DNA from: Thiodiazotropha sp040506195
GTDB lineage: Bacteria; Pseudomonadota; Gammaproteobacteria; Chromatiales; Chromatiaceae
Assembly (NCBI GenBank): GCA_040506195.1
Contig: JBEVXH010000007.1
Coordinates: 186,001 to 250,000 of the forward strand
Reading direction: 5' to 3'
DNA: 64,000 bases
A model generated the notes under the pieces. That model was not told the DNA's origin, ran no database searches, and worked only from the letters and a program-made list of their open reading frames with translations. How positions within the stretch are numbered: position 1 is the stretch's first letter; every line of letters starts with the position of its first letter. Both the position numbers and the translations under genes were made by a program. Below, one piece after another: positions 52,525-62,500 of this stretch.

Positions 52525-54893
52525 TGGATCACTTTACTAAACTGGTATTACGCCACCGGTTGATCCTGGTGACCTTGATCGGATTCATTACGTTGGCATT
52601 GGGTTACTACGCCTGGCAGGTGGAAATTCGAACCATCTTTACCGATCTGCAACCCGCAAATCATCCTTATGTCCAGACCAACGATAAATACAAAAAGGCA
52701 TTTGGTGGCGTCAATGTCGTCAGCATTATGGTCGAGGTGGAACAGGGTGATATTTTTCAGCTTGAAGTGTTGGAGACGATCCAGGCATTGCAGAAGGGTC
52801 TGCAACACATAGATGCTGTCAATCAATTTCAGATTATATCCCTGGCCAGCAAGAAGCTGAAAAGCGTTGCTGCAACTTCAGAGGGTTTCTTTGCCGAACC
52901 ACTTATGTGGCCTGGAACCCCGAGGACACAGGCGGAGATCGATGCACTGCGCACTGCCACGGCGAATAATCCGATGGCCAGTGGAAACTTCGTCTCCGCT
53001 GATCTAAAAGCGGCATTGGTTACAGTGGATTTCATTGACCGGTTGATCGATTACGACAAAGTATATCCTCAGCTCAAGGCACTCATAGCAAAGGTGCAGA
53101 AACCCGGCATGAAGATCAGTCTGGTGGGTCAGCCGGTTTTGGCGGGCATCGTAATAGAACGTTTGCCGGAAACCTTCAGCATAGTAATCGCTATCGTGGT
53201 GGCCATACTGGTAATACTTCTATTGGCCAAGGGTACGATACGCGGTATGTTGTTACCCTTGCTGTCAGCAACGATATCGTGTGCCTGGGCGTTGGGTATT
53301 GTTCACCTTTTAGGAGTTAATCTCGATCCACTGGCAGTGGTCATTACCTTTCTGATATCAGCGCGTGCGGTATCCCACGCAGTGCAATTGATATTGGCAT
53401 TCGACGCAGAACGGGCTGTTAGCCACGATTTGAGCGCGCGTGATGCGGCGCGCATTGCATTGCGCAAACTTTTTCGTCCCGGCTTATTGGGGCTGGCGAC
53501 CGATGCCGGGGCGATGGCAGTGGTTGCCTTGACGCCAATTCCCTTGTTGCAAAAGGCAGCGTTGATTGGAGCACTTTGGCTTGGTGCAATGGTGATCTGC
53601 ACCATTATCCTGGTGCCTGTTCTACTATCCTGGACCCGGGTTCACCACGAGCATCGTATTCTTCCATTTCGCATGGACCCTGTTTTTAATGGAGTACTGG
53701 AGGCCTGTTCCGGACTGGCTACTGAAAAGCGTCACGCAGCCACAGTGGTAATAATCGCCCTGACGATTTTGGTCGGTTCCGGGTTTCTCGCCAAAGACAT
53801 CACCATTGGCGATGCCAATCCAGGCTCTCCGATACTCTGGCCGGAATCCGCTTACAATCAAAATGACGCCTCGATCAATGAACGGTTCCCTGGAAGCGAC
53901 CGTATGTTTCTGGTTGTGGCAGGCAAGGAAAACGATGTCCTGAAAAATCCTGGTGTACTGGATAATATCTCCCGTTTTCAGCAGTACATTGAAGCCCAGC
54001 CGGAAGTTGGTGGAACCATGTCACTGGCCGATGTTATACGCCCGGTGAATATGCTGATGCGCGAAGGCAACCCACGTTTCTATTCCGTCGCATATGATCA
54101 GAACTTCAACGCCGAGTTGTTGTTTCTGGCCATGGCGGGATCGGATCCGGGAGATGTTGACCGCTTCACAGACTACAAGTTTCGCAATGGTGCGATCCAG
54201 ATGAATTTCAGGGATCACAAGGGCGATACCATTCGCACCGCCATCCAGGCTATCAAAGATTATGCGCAACTCAATCCCATGGAAAAAGCCAGCTTCGAAC
54301 TGGCCGGTGGATTGATAGGTGTATTGGCGGCAGTGAATGAGGTGATTTTTTCCGGTCAATTACAAAGCATTGCCTTGGCCTTGCTCATTCTCTTCATCTT
54401 CTGTGCCGTGGCTTACAAATCACCACAAGCAGGCTTGTTTTTTCTGCCACTGGTGCTGCTTTCCAATACCATTACCTTTGCATTCATGGCATGGCACGGA
54501 ATTGGGCTGAATATCAATACACTCCCGGTGGCGGCTCTTGGTATCGGACTGGGTGTGGATTATGCGTTTTATATTGCGGACCGTGTAAAGGAACGCTTTG
54601 AGGGCGGTGCTGATCTTGCCGAGAGTATACATTTCGCACTGAGCCGTGCAGGACGCGGTGTAATTGTTACCGCCTTAACCATGGTTGTTTCCGTCATCCT
54701 TTGGTTCTTTTTGTCTTCATTACGTTTTCAGGCGGAGATGGGCATGCTGATTGCCTTATGGATGACTGTCTCGGCAATCACCGCTCTTATTGTGATTCCA
54801 TCCATGATCCATCTTTTTAAACCGAGTTTTCTTGTGGGGAGCAGTACCCGAAACACACACCATCAATCGAATGTACTGTTCATGAGCAGATAA
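52524..54893 (+). CDS. RND/MMPL-family transporter
   Basis: About 789 residues, 12 predicted helices in two MMPL halves. Periplasmic loops between helices 1-2 and 7-8; ALGIGLGVDYAFYIADRVKER in the second half is the hallmark helix-4-type motif with its conserved Asp, and LLGVNLDPLAVVITFLISARA the counterpart in the first half. Proton-driven transport of lipids or hydrophobic substrates. Its start overlaps the YCF48 stop (GTG 52521 or ATG 52524). The DUF1302/DUF1329 partners follow. Confidence 0.87.
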   Translation: MDHFTKLVLRHRLILVTLIGFITLALGYYAWQVEIRTIFTDLQPANHPYVQTNDKYKKAFGGVNVVSIMVEVEQGDIFQLEVLETIQALQKGLQHIDAVNQFQIISLASKKLKSVAATSEGFFAEPLMWPGTPRTQAEIDALRTATANNPMASGNFVSADLKAALVTVDFIDRLIDYDKVYPQLKALIAKVQKPGMKISLVGQPVLAGIVIERLPETFSIVIAIVVAILVILLLAKGTIRGMLLPLLSATISCAWALGIVHLLGVNLDPLAVVITFLISARAVSHAVQLILAFDAERAVSHDLSARDAARIALRKLFRPGLLGLATDAGAMAVVALTPIPLLQKAALIGALWLGAMVICTIILVPVLLSWTRVHHEHRILPFRMDPVFNGVLEACSGLATEKRHAATVVIIALTILVGSGFLAKDITIGDANPGSPILWPESAYNQNDASINERFPGSDRMFLVVAGKENDVLKNPGVLDNISRFQQYIEAQPEVGGTMSLADVIRPVNMLMREGNPRFYSVAYDQNFNAELLFLAMAGSDPGDVDRFTDYKFRNGAIQMNFRDHKGDTIRTAIQAIKDYAQLNPMEKASFELAGGLIGVLAAVNEVIFSGQLQSIALALLILFIFCAVAYKSPQAGLFFLPLVLLSNTITFAFMAWHGIGLNINTLPVAALGIGLGVDYAFYIADRVKERFEGGADLAESIHFALSRAGRGVIVTALTMVVSVILWFFLSSLRFQAEMGMLIALWMTVSAITALIVIPSMIHLFKPSFLVGSSTRNTHHQSNVLFMSR

Positions 54894-54969
54894 AAAAAAC
54901 ACCAAATCTTCACAGGAATGGGCTTGATATTCGATGGCGAATTATTTGACAAAAAAGCTGTCCGGGAGG

Positions 54970-54980
54970 TGTCGCCAAAT
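54970..54980. promoter_or_regulatory. TGTCGCCAAAT motif upstream of DUF1302 gene
   Basis: Identical 11-mer to the right half of the palindrome at 23821-23843. It lies 36 bases before the DUF1302 start; could be a shared operator half-site or chance. Confidence 0.3.
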
Positions 54981-55015
54981 CGGCATCATTTGTACCAACT
55001 TGAGAGAGGAGCGAC

Positions 55016-56545
55016 ATGAATAAACTAATAAGTAGAGGAGGATCGGCGGCAATTGCTTCAACACTGGCTTTCACCAGTATGACGGTAAGCGCCTTTGAAG
55101 TGGGTTCATTGACTGTCAATGGTTATCTGCGGCAGTACATCAGTGTCAACCTGGAGGATCAGCCGGAAACCACCGATGATGATGCCTGGGAAACCCAGAT
55201 GCTTCGAACATCGTTGTTTTTAGATGCCACTCTGCCGACGGGTCCGCTCAATTGGACCGGTCGTTTTCGGTTTTCAAAGGATGTTCAAACAGATTATGAG
55301 GATGATCTCGAAAACCTGACTGACTTGGGCGGTGGCTTCAACAAAGCGGATTTTAAGGATGAATACGACGAGACCGAGCTGAAGGATGTGACAAGGGAAC
55401 TGTTCTTCGATTGGGAGGTTAACGACCGTCTCAGTCTAAGAGTCGGAAAGCAGCAGGTAGTGTGGGGTGAGACCGACTTTTTTCATGCCACTGATGTCAT
55501 TCATGGCTACGATTTTCGTTGGCGCTCTTTCCTGGTGCCGGAAAACCAGGATGTACGCAAGCCACTTGGTTTGATCGTTGCGAATCTACTGGTGCCTGAA
55601 GCCGGCGGTGAACTGCAACTGGTTTATCGACCCGGCTGGGACGATGACGATGATGTGGGTAACCATATTCCTGCTTTCGGTGGCCGGTGGTCCCTGAACC
55701 GTAATAAGGGCTTCAATCTGATTGGCTCAGCGCCATTCGACTACCATCACGATGAAGGTGATGTGGATGATGCGCATTACGGCGCACGCTGGTCAGGAAG
55801 CCTGGGTGAGGATGATGCTGTCAACTACTCGGTAAGCTACTACCACGGCCAGACCGGCTTTCAACAGGATCCGATCCTGGTTTGCAGCGATCAGTCGGCC
55901 TTCGGCACGGCAGCATGTACCGGACCTTTTAACGGCTTGGCTTTTATCCTGCCGGAAACGGACACCATTGGCGCCAGCGCCTCGGGTTATATGGCGGGGA
56001 TAGATACAGTGTGGCGGGCTGAATTCGCCTATACGCCAGACCGACCCTTGGGTACCGCCTTTGGCGAGATTGTAGAGATCGATGCTTGGAATTTCGTCTT
56101 TGGGATCGATAAGACACTGCGCTTGCAGAATGCGTTGGGTACCAGCAGCCCCAGTCTGTTTACCGTGCAAGTATTCGACTGGTATCTGCCCGACGTGGAC
56201 GACAAACCGACTGCAGCGGCTGGTGGCGATGTAGTCATGAATTTTGTCGGTTCAGGTAAATACGATGAACATAATGTCATCGCTTCAGCAATTCTAAACC
56301 TACCTTATGCCGGGGATCGCTGGACTGTCAGTTTGGTTGGTCTGGCGGATCTGACCAATGGCGGGGGTGCATTTATTCCAGCGGTCGAATGGGCGCCCGG
56401 TCCCAAATGGCGAATCAAGCTCGAAGCTGACATCTTTTTCGGTGGCGATACTCAGACACCAGGTGGATTCCCGCCGGATGCCAGTGTATTCGGTGCTTTC
56501 GAGAACATGGATCAACTACTGCTGCGGGCGAGTTACCAGTTCTGA
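55016..56545 (+). CDS. DUF1302 family outer-membrane protein
   Basis: 509 residues. Signal peptide (AAIASTLAFTSMTVSA, cleavage near residue 26) and C-terminal LLLRASYQF ending in phenylalanine, as in outer-membrane beta-barrels. LSLRVGKQQVVWGETDFFH is the DUF1302 signature. These proteins pair with DUF1329 and RND transporters in clusters for uptake of steroid-like, terpenoid or other hydrophobic compounds. RBS AGAGAGGAG upstream of ATG 55016. Probably the same operon as the RND gene. Confidence 0.88.
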   Translation: MNKLISRGGSAAIASTLAFTSMTVSAFEVGSLTVNGYLRQYISVNLEDQPETTDDDAWETQMLRTSLFLDATLPTGPLNWTGRFRFSKDVQTDYEDDLENLTDLGGGFNKADFKDEYDETELKDVTRELFFDWEVNDRLSLRVGKQQVVWGETDFFHATDVIHGYDFRWRSFLVPENQDVRKPLGLIVANLLVPEAGGELQLVYRPGWDDDDDVGNHIPAFGGRWSLNRNKGFNLIGSAPFDYHHDEGDVDDAHYGARWSGSLGEDDAVNYSVSYYHGQTGFQQDPILVCSDQSAFGTAACTGPFNGLAFILPETDTIGASASGYMAGIDTVWRAEFAYTPDRPLGTAFGEIVEIDAWNFVFGIDKTLRLQNALGTSSPSLFTVQVFDWYLPDVDDKPTAAAGGDVVMNFVGSGKYDEHNVIASAILNLPYAGDRWTVSLVGLADLTNGGGAFIPAVEWAPGPKWRIKLEADIFFGGDTQTPGGFPPDASVFGAFENMDQLLLRASYQF

Positions 56546-56582
56546 CAGTGGGTTAAAAAAGATACTGAGGAGGATAAAGATT

Positions 56583-57884
56583 ATGATCAACAGCGAGAAA
56601 AACCTGCTGAGATCGATAGTGGTAGGACTGGCTTTTTCACTGTCAACGACATCGGCCAGTGCTGAAGTTGCCGAAGGTACGGTGCTTAGCAAGAGTAATA
56701 TTGATCAACTCTATGAAGATAGCTTTGACGGTCATAAGGTAAAGGATCTTTTGACCGAGAAGATGGAGATGATGATTCGGGAATTTGGCATGGTCATGCG
56801 TCTCGAAAAATCGACAGAAGTTAAATTTCCCAGCCATTACTGGGAGGCCAGCAAGGCAAATCAGGGTAAGGCGACATTGAGTGCTGATGGTAAGACAGTG
56901 GAGGGCTTTGTGGCCGGTATTCCCTTTGCAGATATAACCGGGGACGACCCGATGGCGGGCTGGAAGCTGGAGTGGAACCATTTCTATGCCAACCCTCTGA
57001 TTGGCGACAGCTGGGCTGCCTCCGGAGATGTCTGGGTGACCACTAACGAGGGTGGTGTCATAGACAATTTTAAAGCGGTTAGCGCTAAGGCGATTATGGA
57101 AGGACGCACCGAGGGAGAGGCAAAAATCGCCGGTGACAATGATCATGCCAGCTACCTGCTGGTGTTGACCGAACCCTATGATGCGAAGGGATTGGGTGTG
57201 TTTACCAAGCAGTACAATAATGGCAAACTGGATGACGGTTGGGTTTACATCAAAAACCTTCGCCGTACCCGCCGTACCGCTGGCGGCAAGGCCTGGATGG
57301 ATCCTCAGCCGAAAATGGATCTGCTCAATGACGACAATCAGACAGTCTTGGGCTTTCCCGCTTTCTATCAGGACTTTAAGCTGATTGGGAAGCGTTGGAT
57401 CCTGGCTGTGGTGAATGCGCCGGATCCTAATGTCGCACATGATCCCAAGGATTTCATCGATCTTGATAATCCACCCCATTGGGTGCCGACAACGGACGCC
57501 AATCCATGGCAGCCCCGTGAGGTTTGGGTTGTTGAAGCAATACCACCGGAAGAACATCCCTATGGTAAAAAAGTGATGTATATGGATGTCGATTTTCCGA
57601 TGTACTATCTGGCGGAAATCTATGACAAGAAGGGAGATTTCTGGCGCATCTGGCGGCAATCCTATTCACCCAGCAAGACCGCAAGTGGTGAACCGACCCT
57701 GGCCTTTATCATGACCCAGGCTATCGACTTTCAACGCCAGCGGGCTACCTTCATTAACATTGAGCATATGTTCACCAACTGGCTTGAGCAGAAATGGTTT
57801 AATCAATCGGTGTTGCAAAAGGCTGCTTCCGGCGCCTTTCAAAAGGAGCTTGACTCGGTCCGGCAGCGCTACCTCGAAAACTAG
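56583..57884 (+). CDS. DUF1329 family periplasmic lipid-binding-like protein
   Basis: 433 residues with signal peptide (SIVVGLAFSLSTTSASA). WKLEWNHFYANPLIGDSW, VYIKNLRRTRRTAGGKAW and GLPAFYQDFKLIGKRW-type blocks are DUF1329. The fold is LolB/LolA-like and a carrier role for hydrophobic ligands between outer membrane and RND pump is likely. ATG 56583 has GAGGAGG upstream and begins the signal peptide; the upstream reading to 56358 is not supported. Confidence 0.86.
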   Translation: MINSEKNLLRSIVVGLAFSLSTTSASAEVAEGTVLSKSNIDQLYEDSFDGHKVKDLLTEKMEMMIREFGMVMRLEKSTEVKFPSHYWEASKANQGKATLSADGKTVEGFVAGIPFADITGDDPMAGWKLEWNHFYANPLIGDSWAASGDVWVTTNEGGVIDNFKAVSAKAIMEGRTEGEAKIAGDNDHASYLLVLTEPYDAKGLGVFTKQYNNGKLDDGWVYIKNLRRTRRTAGGKAWMDPQPKMDLLNDDNQTVLGFPAFYQDFKLIGKRWILAVVNAPDPNVAHDPKDFIDLDNPPHWVPTTDANPWQPREVWVVEAIPPEEHPYGKKVMYMDVDFPMYYLAEIYDKKGDFWRIWRQSYSPSKTASGEPTLAFIMTQAIDFQRQRATFINIEHMFTNWLEQKWFNQSVLQKAASGAFQKELDSVRQRYLEN

Positions 57885-58215
57885 GATGCGTTGTTGAAGG
57901 TGTGCAATTGTTCGACTGTTTACGTGTCAAATATTGCGAATGATGAGCACAAAAAAAGGGCAAGGATGCCCTGAAAGCAATCACCAAAGTTCAGCTCGGA
58001 TCTGTATGGTTTTTTCTATTGAATTTGAGACTGAACAAAGTCGGAGATGAGCGCTTCGCAATGCTAGATATGGGTGGTTGATGATTGGAGTCGTGAAGAT
58101 TGGGAATGTTTTCACACCTCCGCTTGTATAAATTTGCTGATGTTTAAGCAGGGTCGCCGGAATAACCGGCATTGTGGCTCAGACCGATATTCAGCACCCG
58201 AACACGGGGAAGATC
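57885..58215. other. intergenic region before cox-like genes
   Basis: About 330 bases without a supported gene; holds the hairpin at 57951-57972. It separates the uptake operon from the molybdenum hydroxylase operon and must carry the latter's promoter. Confidence 0.5.
57951..57972 (-). terminator. intrinsic terminator-like hairpin, minus strand
   Basis: Read leftward: stem AGGGCA / TGCCCT with 4-base loop, followed by seven T. Perfect stem and T tract, but no minus-strand gene ends here. Confidence 0.45.
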
Positions 58216-59112
58216 ATGTATCCAGCACCATTTCGTTACCATCGTCCCGCATCTCTGAGCGAGGCTGTGGAAATGCTAACCGGACTCGGAGAGACTGCCA
58301 AGCCGCTTGCGGGCGGGCAGACCCTCATACCTATCCTCAAACTCCGTATGGATGAACCATCGGACCTGGTGGATATCGCACGCTTACCGGCACTCCACTA
58401 TTTGGACAATGCAGATGGTTTCATACGCATTGGCGCACTGGCCACACATGGACGTATAGGCAAGTCAGAGCTTTCCAAGGCGGTCCCGATACTTGGCGAT
58501 TGTGCAAATGGCATTGCTGATGCACAAGTCCGCTCCAGGGGCACCATTGGCGGTTCGGTAAGCGCCGCGGATCCCAGTTGTGACTGGCCTGCATTACTTC
58601 ATGTGCTCAATGCAGAGATTGTCTGTCAGGGCGAGAAAGGGAGTCGTACCGTGCCGATTCGGGAATTTATCCAGGACTCCTACACCACGGCTCTGGTCGG
58701 CGGGGAACTGGTGACTGAAATACGCTTCAAAGCACCGCCGCCCAACAGTGGTGGTGCGTACATCGGGTTTAAAAAAGCGGCACCTGCCTATCCGGCCGCG
58801 TCTGCCGGTATCCAGCTGACTCTCGCGGAAGGTAATGTATGTCAGGAAGCCAGTTTGGTTTTGGGTGCGGCAGGGCCGCGACCTGTTGTATCGGCCGAGG
58901 CGGAAAGTCTGCTTCGCGGCAAAACACTGACTGCCGATCTGCTCAAACAGGCAGCCGAAATACTGCTGGAGGCCTCCGATCCGCCTGCAGATTCCAGGGG
59001 ATCGGCCGAGTTCAAGCGGGCCATGCTGCAGTCGATCTTTATGAAGGCCGCGTTTCGCGCCATTGAGCGTGCCGGTGGGGAACTTATCGAAGGGGGACCT
59101 GAGTATGTCTGA
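58216..59112 (+). CDS. coxM: FAD subunit of a molybdenum hydroxylase (CoxM family)
   Basis: 298 residues. PFRYHRPASLSEAVEML start, AGGQTLIPILKLRM and RGTIGGSVSAADPSCDWPA are the FAD-binding loops; ends with the short C-terminal CO_deh_flav_C domain. It accepts electrons from the [2Fe-2S] clusters of CoxS. ATG 58216 starts the conserved protein; GTG 58174 is a longer option. The stop overlaps coxS by eight bases. The symbol is by family; the substrate is probably not CO. Confidence 0.92.
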   Translation: MYPAPFRYHRPASLSEAVEMLTGLGETAKPLAGGQTLIPILKLRMDEPSDLVDIARLPALHYLDNADGFIRIGALATHGRIGKSELSKAVPILGDCANGIADAQVRSRGTIGGSVSAADPSCDWPALLHVLNAEIVCQGEKGSRTVPIREFIQDSYTTALVGGELVTEIRFKAPPPNSGGAYIGFKKAAPAYPAASAGIQLTLAEGNVCQEASLVLGAAGPRPVVSAEAESLLRGKTLTADLLKQAAEILLEASDPPADSRGSAEFKRAMLQSIFMKAAFRAIERAGGELIEGGPEYV

Positions 59113-59593
59113 TGAGGCGCAAACTGTTTCGGTGGAGATCAGCATCAATGGCTGTCGCTATCAACGTGAAGTTGAGCCGCGCTTGCTGCTGGTGGAATTT
59201 ATCCGGGAAGAGGTGGGGCTTACCGGCACCCATATCGGTTGTGATACCAGTTATTGTGGTGCCTGCACGGTGATTCTGGATGGCGAACCGATAAAGTCAT
59301 GCACACTGTTTGCGGTGCAGGCGGACGGCGGAGAGGTGGTTACGGTAGAGGGATTGGAGCAGGGCGAGGCGCTACACCCGATACAACAGGCGTTCTCACA
59401 GCATCATGGCTTGCAGTGCGGCTTTTGCACGCCGGGCATGCTGATGTCTTCACTGGCGTTACTGGCGGAGAACCCGACGCCATCCGAGAAGCAGATCCGC
59501 AAACAGTTGGGTGGGAACCTGTGTCGTTGTACGGGTTACCAAAATATCATAAAAGCGGTGCAAGCCGCTGCAAAAGATATGCAGGAGGGCTAG
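59105..59593 (+). CDS. coxS: 2Fe-2S subunit of a molybdenum hydroxylase (CoxS family)
   Basis: 162 residues. First [2Fe-2S] ligands C46, C51, C54, C66 (CDTSYCGAC ... C) and second C105, C108, C140, C142 (QCGFC; CRC). Q104 contacts the cofactor in relatives. A normal-length small subunit. Its ATG overlaps the coxM stop and is preceded by AAGGGGGAC. Confidence 0.95.
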   Translation: MSDEAQTVSVEISINGCRYQREVEPRLLLVEFIREEVGLTGTHIGCDTSYCGACTVILDGEPIKSCTLFAVQADGGEVVTVEGLEQGEALHPIQQAFSQHHGLQCGFCTPGMLMSSLALLAENPTPSEKQIRKQLGGNLCRCTGYQNIIKAVQAAAKDMQEG

Positions 59594-59597
59594 CGCC

Positions 59598-62500
59598 GTG
59601 GAAATGAAATTTGATGGCAGCTTTGATGTCAACCTGCCCAGAAAAGAAGTCTTTGAGATTCTGTCCGATCCGAACAAATTCGCCCCGATGCTGCCCACTT
59701 TTCACAGCATGGAAATGAAGGACGATCGTACCGCCTTGGTGCGCATCAAGGTGGGTATCGGCAGGATCAGCGGCACAGCATCCACGGAATTGACCTTGGA
59801 GGAGGCGGATGCGCCCGTACGAGCGCGATATGTCGGAAGAGGCAAGGTCATGCAGGGTGCGTATCAGATGATTTCCGCCTTCGATCTGGAGGAGATACCG
59901 AATGGCGGTACCCGAATCAACTGGATGGGAGAGACTCAACTGGTCGGCAAGATTCTCTCCCTGGCCGGTGGTGGTCTGAGGGGTTATGCGGAGAAAGAGA
60001 TAAATCGATTGATCAGCAGTCTTCAAGAAGGTCTGGCACCGGGTGTCGAGCTGCCCAAGGCGAAGCCCAAGCGTGAGGGCTGGTTGGCCCGCTCCATACG
60101 CAAACTGCGACATCATGGCGATGAGCCCCAAGCGCTTGAAGAGAAGGGAGAGCTCCCTGTCGCACAGGTGGAAGAAACGTTTGCATCACAGCCCAGGGAG
60201 GTGCAGGAGATACAGCGGCAGGCAAGAGAACGAATAGCGCAAGCGCTTCAGGCCGACTGTCAACAACAGCCCCTGAGCCGAAAGGAGGATGGTCGTCTGA
60301 TTCGTGGACGCGGGCTTTTTGTTGACGACTATAAGCCGGCTGGCACGCTGCACATGGCGTTGGTTCGTTCACCTTATGCCCATGCCAGGATTAAGAATAT
60401 CGATACATCGGCCGCTGAGGCCTTGCCCGGGGTGGTCTGTACCCTGAGCGGGGATGAGATAAGCAAGCAGTGTCAGCCTTTTCTGCAAATCGGTCCGGAG
60501 CCCTGTAGCGCGATCAAGGACTATCCGCTGGCCGTCGGAAAGGTGCGCTATCAAGGGGACCCGGTAGTCGCCGTCGTCGCAGAGTCACTACGCCTGGCTC
60601 AGGATGCGGTTCAGTTGGTGGAAGTGGAATACGAGACCCTTGATGTCATCATTACCTGCGAGCAAGCGCTGCAGGACGAAGTGCTGTTACATGAGGATAT
60701 GGGCACCAACATAGATTGGCAGGGTGTCTACGAGTACGGTGACCTGGACAAGGCGTTTTCCGAAGCCGCCCATGTCGTCAAGATAGATAAACTGCACTTT
60801 CATCGTTTCGGCAGTACGGCGGTGGAACCCAATGCGGTTGTTGCAACCTGGGATGACAGTCTGGGCGGCATTGACTATCTGGCCAATACCATCATGACAA
60901 TACCGATCACGATGATCAGTATGGCACTGGGCGTCAGTGCAGACCACATCCGCCTTCGCACCCACGATATCGGCGGATCCTTTGGCAATAAAATCGGTAA
61001 CTATCCCTACATGGCGCTGGCTGCGCTGGCATCCCGCAAGACCGGTGGGCGCCCTGTCAAGTGGGTTGAGACGCGCAGTGAACATATGCAGGCCGGGAGT
61101 CAAGGCAGCGAGCGGAGCTATTTCGATACCGAAGTGGCACTCGACGGGAACGGCGTGATAACCGCGATCAAGTCCCGTCACGTGGATGATTGTGGCGCCT
61201 ACCCCAGATACGAGCCCCTTGGCTGCGTGATATGGTCCCAGGTATTGCCGGCGGCCTATAAGCTGCGCAATATACGTATCGACTTTTCCCAGGTGGTAAC
61301 CAACAAGGGTCCCGCAGCACCAAACAGGGGTTATTCCCGACTGCCCCACATGTGGTTTATGGAACGGGTGGTCGACATCTGTGCACATAAGCTGAATATT
61401 CCCGCCGATGAAATGCGTTTGCGCAACTACATCAGGGAGTTTCCTTACGAAACGCCGAATGGCTGCGTTTACGATTCAGGGGATTTTGTGGCACTGCTCA
61501 ACAAAGCCAAAGACCTGATCGGCTGGGATGAGTGGCAGCAGAAGCGAGCAAAGGCCAGGCAGGAGGGGCGCCTGATTGGTATTGGTATCGGAACCACGTT
61601 GGATTCGGGAACCAATAATTTTGGCCAATCGGTTATCATCAATCCCGAATCACCGTTTTCGGGCAATGCAGTCCCTGCCATGATCAAGCTCGATATCGAC
61701 GGTTCAGTCAGTGTGGCGGTCGGCAGCTTTCCTCATGGACAGGGGCACGAAACCGTGGTTTCCCAGGTGGTGGCGGAAGAGCTAGGCATTATCCCGGAAA
61801 TGGTCAACGTGGCAGTTGGTTTCGATACCGCGCGTAACGTCCACTCGGGTCAATGCGGCACCTATGCCAGTCAGTTTGCGGTAACAGGCTTGTCTGCCGT
61901 GCATGGCGCCACGGAGATGCTCAAGAAGGAACTGAAGGAGCTGGCTGCATTCTCATTGGAGGCCGCCGAGGATGATCTGGAGTTTGGTCTGGGCGATATG
62001 GGGCCGGAGGTAAGGGTAAAGGGTACCGATCGGGGAATCAACTTCTGGGCACTATCAAATCTTGTCAATGCCAACAGCGCCCGCCTTCCACAAGCTTTGC
62101 GCAGTCTCAACCTCAACTGTCGTTATACCTATCGCCCACCTTTCGAGGTGCCTGATCCGGAGTCCAAGTTCGGTAACCTGACACTGACCTATGCGATGCA
62201 GACCCACTTGGCGGTTGTGGAAATCGATCCCGCAACCGGGCAGGTAAAAATACTGGATTACGGCATTGTCGACGATTGCGGCAAGATGATTAATCCGATG
62301 ATTGTGGAGGGCCAGTTACATGGTGGCGCCGCCCATGGGTTAGGCGCGGCATTGCTTGAGAACCTGCCCTATGATGAGAGCGGTAATGTACTGGCCGGAT
62401 CCTTTACAGACTATGCGCCGATCACCATCAACAATGTCCCCGAACTGAAACTCGATCATATGGAATCACCCTCGCCATTCAGTTACAACGGTGCAAAAGG

